Source: Alphaproteobacteria bacterium
Lineage (GTDB): Bacteria > Pseudomonadota > Alphaproteobacteria > Rickettsiales > UBA6187
Assembly (NCBI GenBank): GCA_024280585.1
Contig: JAJRPW010000176.1
Location: 1 to 15,621 of the forward strand
DNA length: 15,621 nt
Direction: 5' to 3'
Of this stretch, positions 13,779 through 15,621 are shown one piece after another. Each line of letters begins with the position of its first letter. Positions within the stretch are counted from its first letter, which is position 1. The notes beneath the pieces are model-generated. The model made no database searches. It was not told where the DNA came from and saw only the letters and a list, made by a program, of their open reading frames with translations. The position numbers were made by a program, and so were the translations under genes.

Positions 13779-15621
13779 TTAATCTAGTTTCCTTGCGTTA
13801 TTAACTCCGCCTCTGGCTTTTGATTTAGCTGCACCAGCGACTTTTCCGATTCCACCTGTAATCTTTTTAACCTGATCTCCGGCAGAATTCATAGTTTGAC
13901 TTGCGGCATTAGCCAGGCTCGAAGCTCCCCTAAGACTTGTTGTTATGTGCGACGCCAGCTCTGCAGCCCAATCCACAAATTTTAACATAGCATTGGCTAA
14001 TATAAAGAATATCAGAATCATAAAGAATGTTACAGGTGTATTATCCAGCCCGCCTCCACCTTCAAGATGCGGTAAATAATACCAAAGCGACACACCAAGG
14101 CCAGAAAGACCAAGGCCAGGACTTGGATGAAGCCCGATCGGCAATTCGCTCCAACATACTCTGAAATGCAGCAATTCATAAATCGCAGAATATACAAATA
14201 TATTAAATATAGCGAGAACTGTTAACACCAGCACTGGCTGTAATGCGAAGTTAATCAGATGCATAGTCCAGTTTTCGAAATGCTGTTTGGTTTTTTCAAA
14301 TAATGCCAAGGTTATAAATAATGGTGCAAGCCCGATTAACAAGCTTAAAGCCAGCATCGACATTAAATAAACTATGGCACCTTTCACTACTGCCCATAAA
14401 TAATAGAACATGCCAAGGAATATCAAAATCATGTATATAAACCCAACCAAAGAGGATAATCCCAGTGCAGAAACTTTTATAAATGTCTCGTTTGTGAAGA
14501 ATTTTGATACAGTTAAATCAGCGAATGCAAACGGGTTTGTTGCCATGCTTGTTGAAGTGGCGGCGCCTCCCGGTGCTACTTTTAATTCTTCATGTTCAGC
14601 ATCATCAGGAAGAGACGCTATATCAAATATATCCCCTGGATTAAGTGTGTAATTATAAGCCGGATCAAATACATTATCCGAGACCAGCCCGTCAAACTGC
14701 CCGGCCATGGTTGCAATCAGCTCGGTTGATCCATCGGTAAATAGTTTAAAGAAATTATCATTGAAGAAGTTCCAGCTGGTCGGGCTCATTAACTGTATTA
14801 TAATCGCGGCTTTTATAGCTTTTTTCGTGGCTTCTTCGCGGGTATTTTCAACCAGTCCCATCATGAACATTCCAGAAAAAACAACTACATATAAAGCCAG
14901 TGCCGCTCTTAAAATTTTCATAATAAGACTTGTGCCGCCATTATCACGGCCGGTAAGGCTGTCAAATATACGTCTGGTTACGCCATGTTTCCAGGCCGCA
15001 TCGGTGCCGGTCATTAATTTACACTCATCTTCAGGAGTGCCCGGATCGTCAGGGAAGCGACAATAGCCCATTACTATATCTTTCACAGGGTTTATCAGGC
15101 CATTTAAAACGTCGGAGAAGCCGGAATCCACTTTAATGGTTTCGATTTCGATCTTATATTCACCCAAATTATTATAATAATTTCCATCGCCCTGCTCGCC
15201 TGGTTTATCCTTGATTTTGAAATATAACCCACCGCCGCGCGCTGCTGTCGTCGATAATTCCCCGGCTGGATCTTTATCTTCAAACTTACCATCAAATGCT
15301 TTTCCACCCTCTCCGCTAAAGTCATATTTTGGAACTCTTATTGGATTTACGCCCCATGCATCAAGTTTCCAGCTACATCCGGGTTCGACGTTTTTAACAT
15401 CATCTTCGGAGCAGCTTGGTGGGTTGGTTCCATTTTCATATGTAACTACAGGCTCGCCTATATACATCTCCATGAACTCGCCGTAAGTGCCGACACAGCC
15501 GCTATTTACCGTGATTTTATAACCACCACTATTCGGACAGTTCTGCGCTTTCCATGAATCGCCTTTTACCACCCGTGTTCTTCTGATGTTTTCTGAATAG
15601 CATTCAGTCGCCTGAACTATA
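13779..15621 (-). CDS. VirB6/TrbL-like type IV secretion protein, 5' end beyond the window
   Basis: Polytopic membrane protein of the same family as the 1500-residue neighbour. A GTG at 15572 could start a 597-residue product, but the frame stays open to the window edge and reads sensibly (CYSENIRRTRVVKGDSW), so the gene is partial: 613 residues visible. Numbered from the GTG: an extracytoplasmic domain to about 200 (GGGLYFKIKDKPG near 113, then NNLGEYKIEIE); membrane segments near 216-239, 368-394, 399-424, 441-465 and 513-532; and an Ala/Gly/Lys-rich C-terminus. LRAALALYVVVFSGMFMMGL and LIGLAPLFITLALFEKTKQ align directly with the neighbour's LVRAILALYIVFYGFKFMIG and LIAMFPLFIILILFAKTKE, showing paralogy. 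It lacks the neighbour's giant tail. Tandem virB6 genes of this sort are the hallmark of the rickettsial rvh cluster. Confidence 0.85.
   Translation of the reverse strand, partial: IVQATECYSENIRRTRVVKGDSWKAQNCPNSGGYKITVNSGCVGTYGEFMEMYIGEPVVTYENGTNPPSCSEDDVKNVEPGCSWKLDAWGVNPIRVPKYDFSGEGGKAFDGKFEDKDPAGELSTTAARGGGLYFKIKDKPGEQGDGNYYNNLGEYKIEIETIKVDSGFSDVLNGLINPVKDIVMGYCRFPDDPGTPEDECKLMTGTDAAWKHGVTRRIFDSLTGRDNGGTSLIMKILRAALALYVVVFSGMFMMGLVENTREEATKKAIKAAIIIQLMSPTSWNFFNDNFFKLFTDGSTELIATMAGQFDGLVSDNVFDPAYNYTLNPGDIFDIASLPDDAEHEELKVAPGGAATSTSMATNPFAFADLTVSKFFTNETFIKVSALGLSSLVGFIYMILIFLGMFYYLWAVVKGAIVYLMSMLALSLLIGLAPLFITLALFEKTKQHFENWTMHLINFALQPVLVLTVLAIFNIFVYSAIYELLHFRVCWSELPIGLHPSPGLGLSGLGVSLWYYLPHLEGGGGLDNTPVTFFMILIFFILANAMLKFVDWAAELASHITTSLRGASSLANAASQTMNSAGDQVKKITGGIGKVAGAAKSKARGGVNNARKLD

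Noticed and set aside
13779..15572. A complete 597-residue VirB6-like protein starting at GTG 15572
   Set aside because: The frame continues without a stop to the window edge and the upstream residues look like real protein; treated as a partial gene instead.
1..15621. CRISPR arrays, transposases, tRNA, rRNA, riboswitches
   Set aside because: Looked for by eye on both strands and none recognised; the only repeats are the palindromes, the lipoprotein-leader inverted repeat and intragenic protein repeats.

Overview
The window comes from an AT-rich alphaproteobacterium, most plausibly a flagellated member of, or near, the Rickettsiales. Three things point there. First, two tandem VirB6/TrbL-type proteins with large extensions, as in the rickettsial rvh type IV secretion system. 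Second, a dispersed palindrome reading GTCATCCTGCGG-CTCGA-CCGCAGGAT on the minus strand, like those common in Rickettsiales and related genomes. Third, an alphaproteobacterial-style hook operon. The assignment is an inference from gene content; no rRNA or other marker is present.

Layout. (1) 1-186: noncoding DNA with two perfect palindromes (repeat elements). (2) 187-5279, minus strand: hook operon fliK-flgD-flgE. FliK is the hook-length control protein, FlgD the hook cap and FlgE the hook subunit. FlgE is about twice the usual size because of a duplicated insert. Upstream lies a perfect sigma-54 (RpoN) -24/-12 promoter (5320-5335) and, about 100 bp further up, paired GCA-N5-TGC elements that could be the activator's enhancer. 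(3) 5454-5790, minus: an HU-type DNA-binding protein gene with its own terminator. (4) 5919-8994: a surface-polysaccharide group. An O-antigen ligase/polymerase-like membrane protein on the minus strand is divergent from a plus-strand pair encoding a DegT/DnrJ/EryC1 sugar aminotransferase and a small PglC-like phosphoglycosyl transferase, which overlap by ATGA. (5) 8991-15621, minus: a type IV secretion block. An incomplete VirB6-like gene running off the right edge is followed 2 nt later by a 1500-residue VirB6-like protein and then by a 56-residue lipoprotein that may be VirB7-like.

How they fit. The hook genes act as one RpoN-controlled unit in flagellar assembly. The aminotransferase and phosphoglycosyl transferase would make an amino sugar and load it, or a related sugar phosphate, onto a polyprenyl carrier; the ligase-like protein would polymerise or transfer the product to a surface acceptor. 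The VirB6 proteins would form inner-membrane channel parts of the secretion system. All three modules concern the cell surface, but nothing in the sequence shows common regulation.

Most unusual: the 1500-residue VirB6-like protein (lipobox, six-cysteine N-terminus, collagen-like Gly-X-Y runs, recurring VADR-type motifs, long coiled-coil tail), the duplicated insert in FlgE, the sigma-54 promoter with its candidate enhancer, and a 65-nt imperfect hairpin between the 1500-residue gene and the lipoprotein gene. No CRISPR array, transposase, tRNA or rRNA was recognised.
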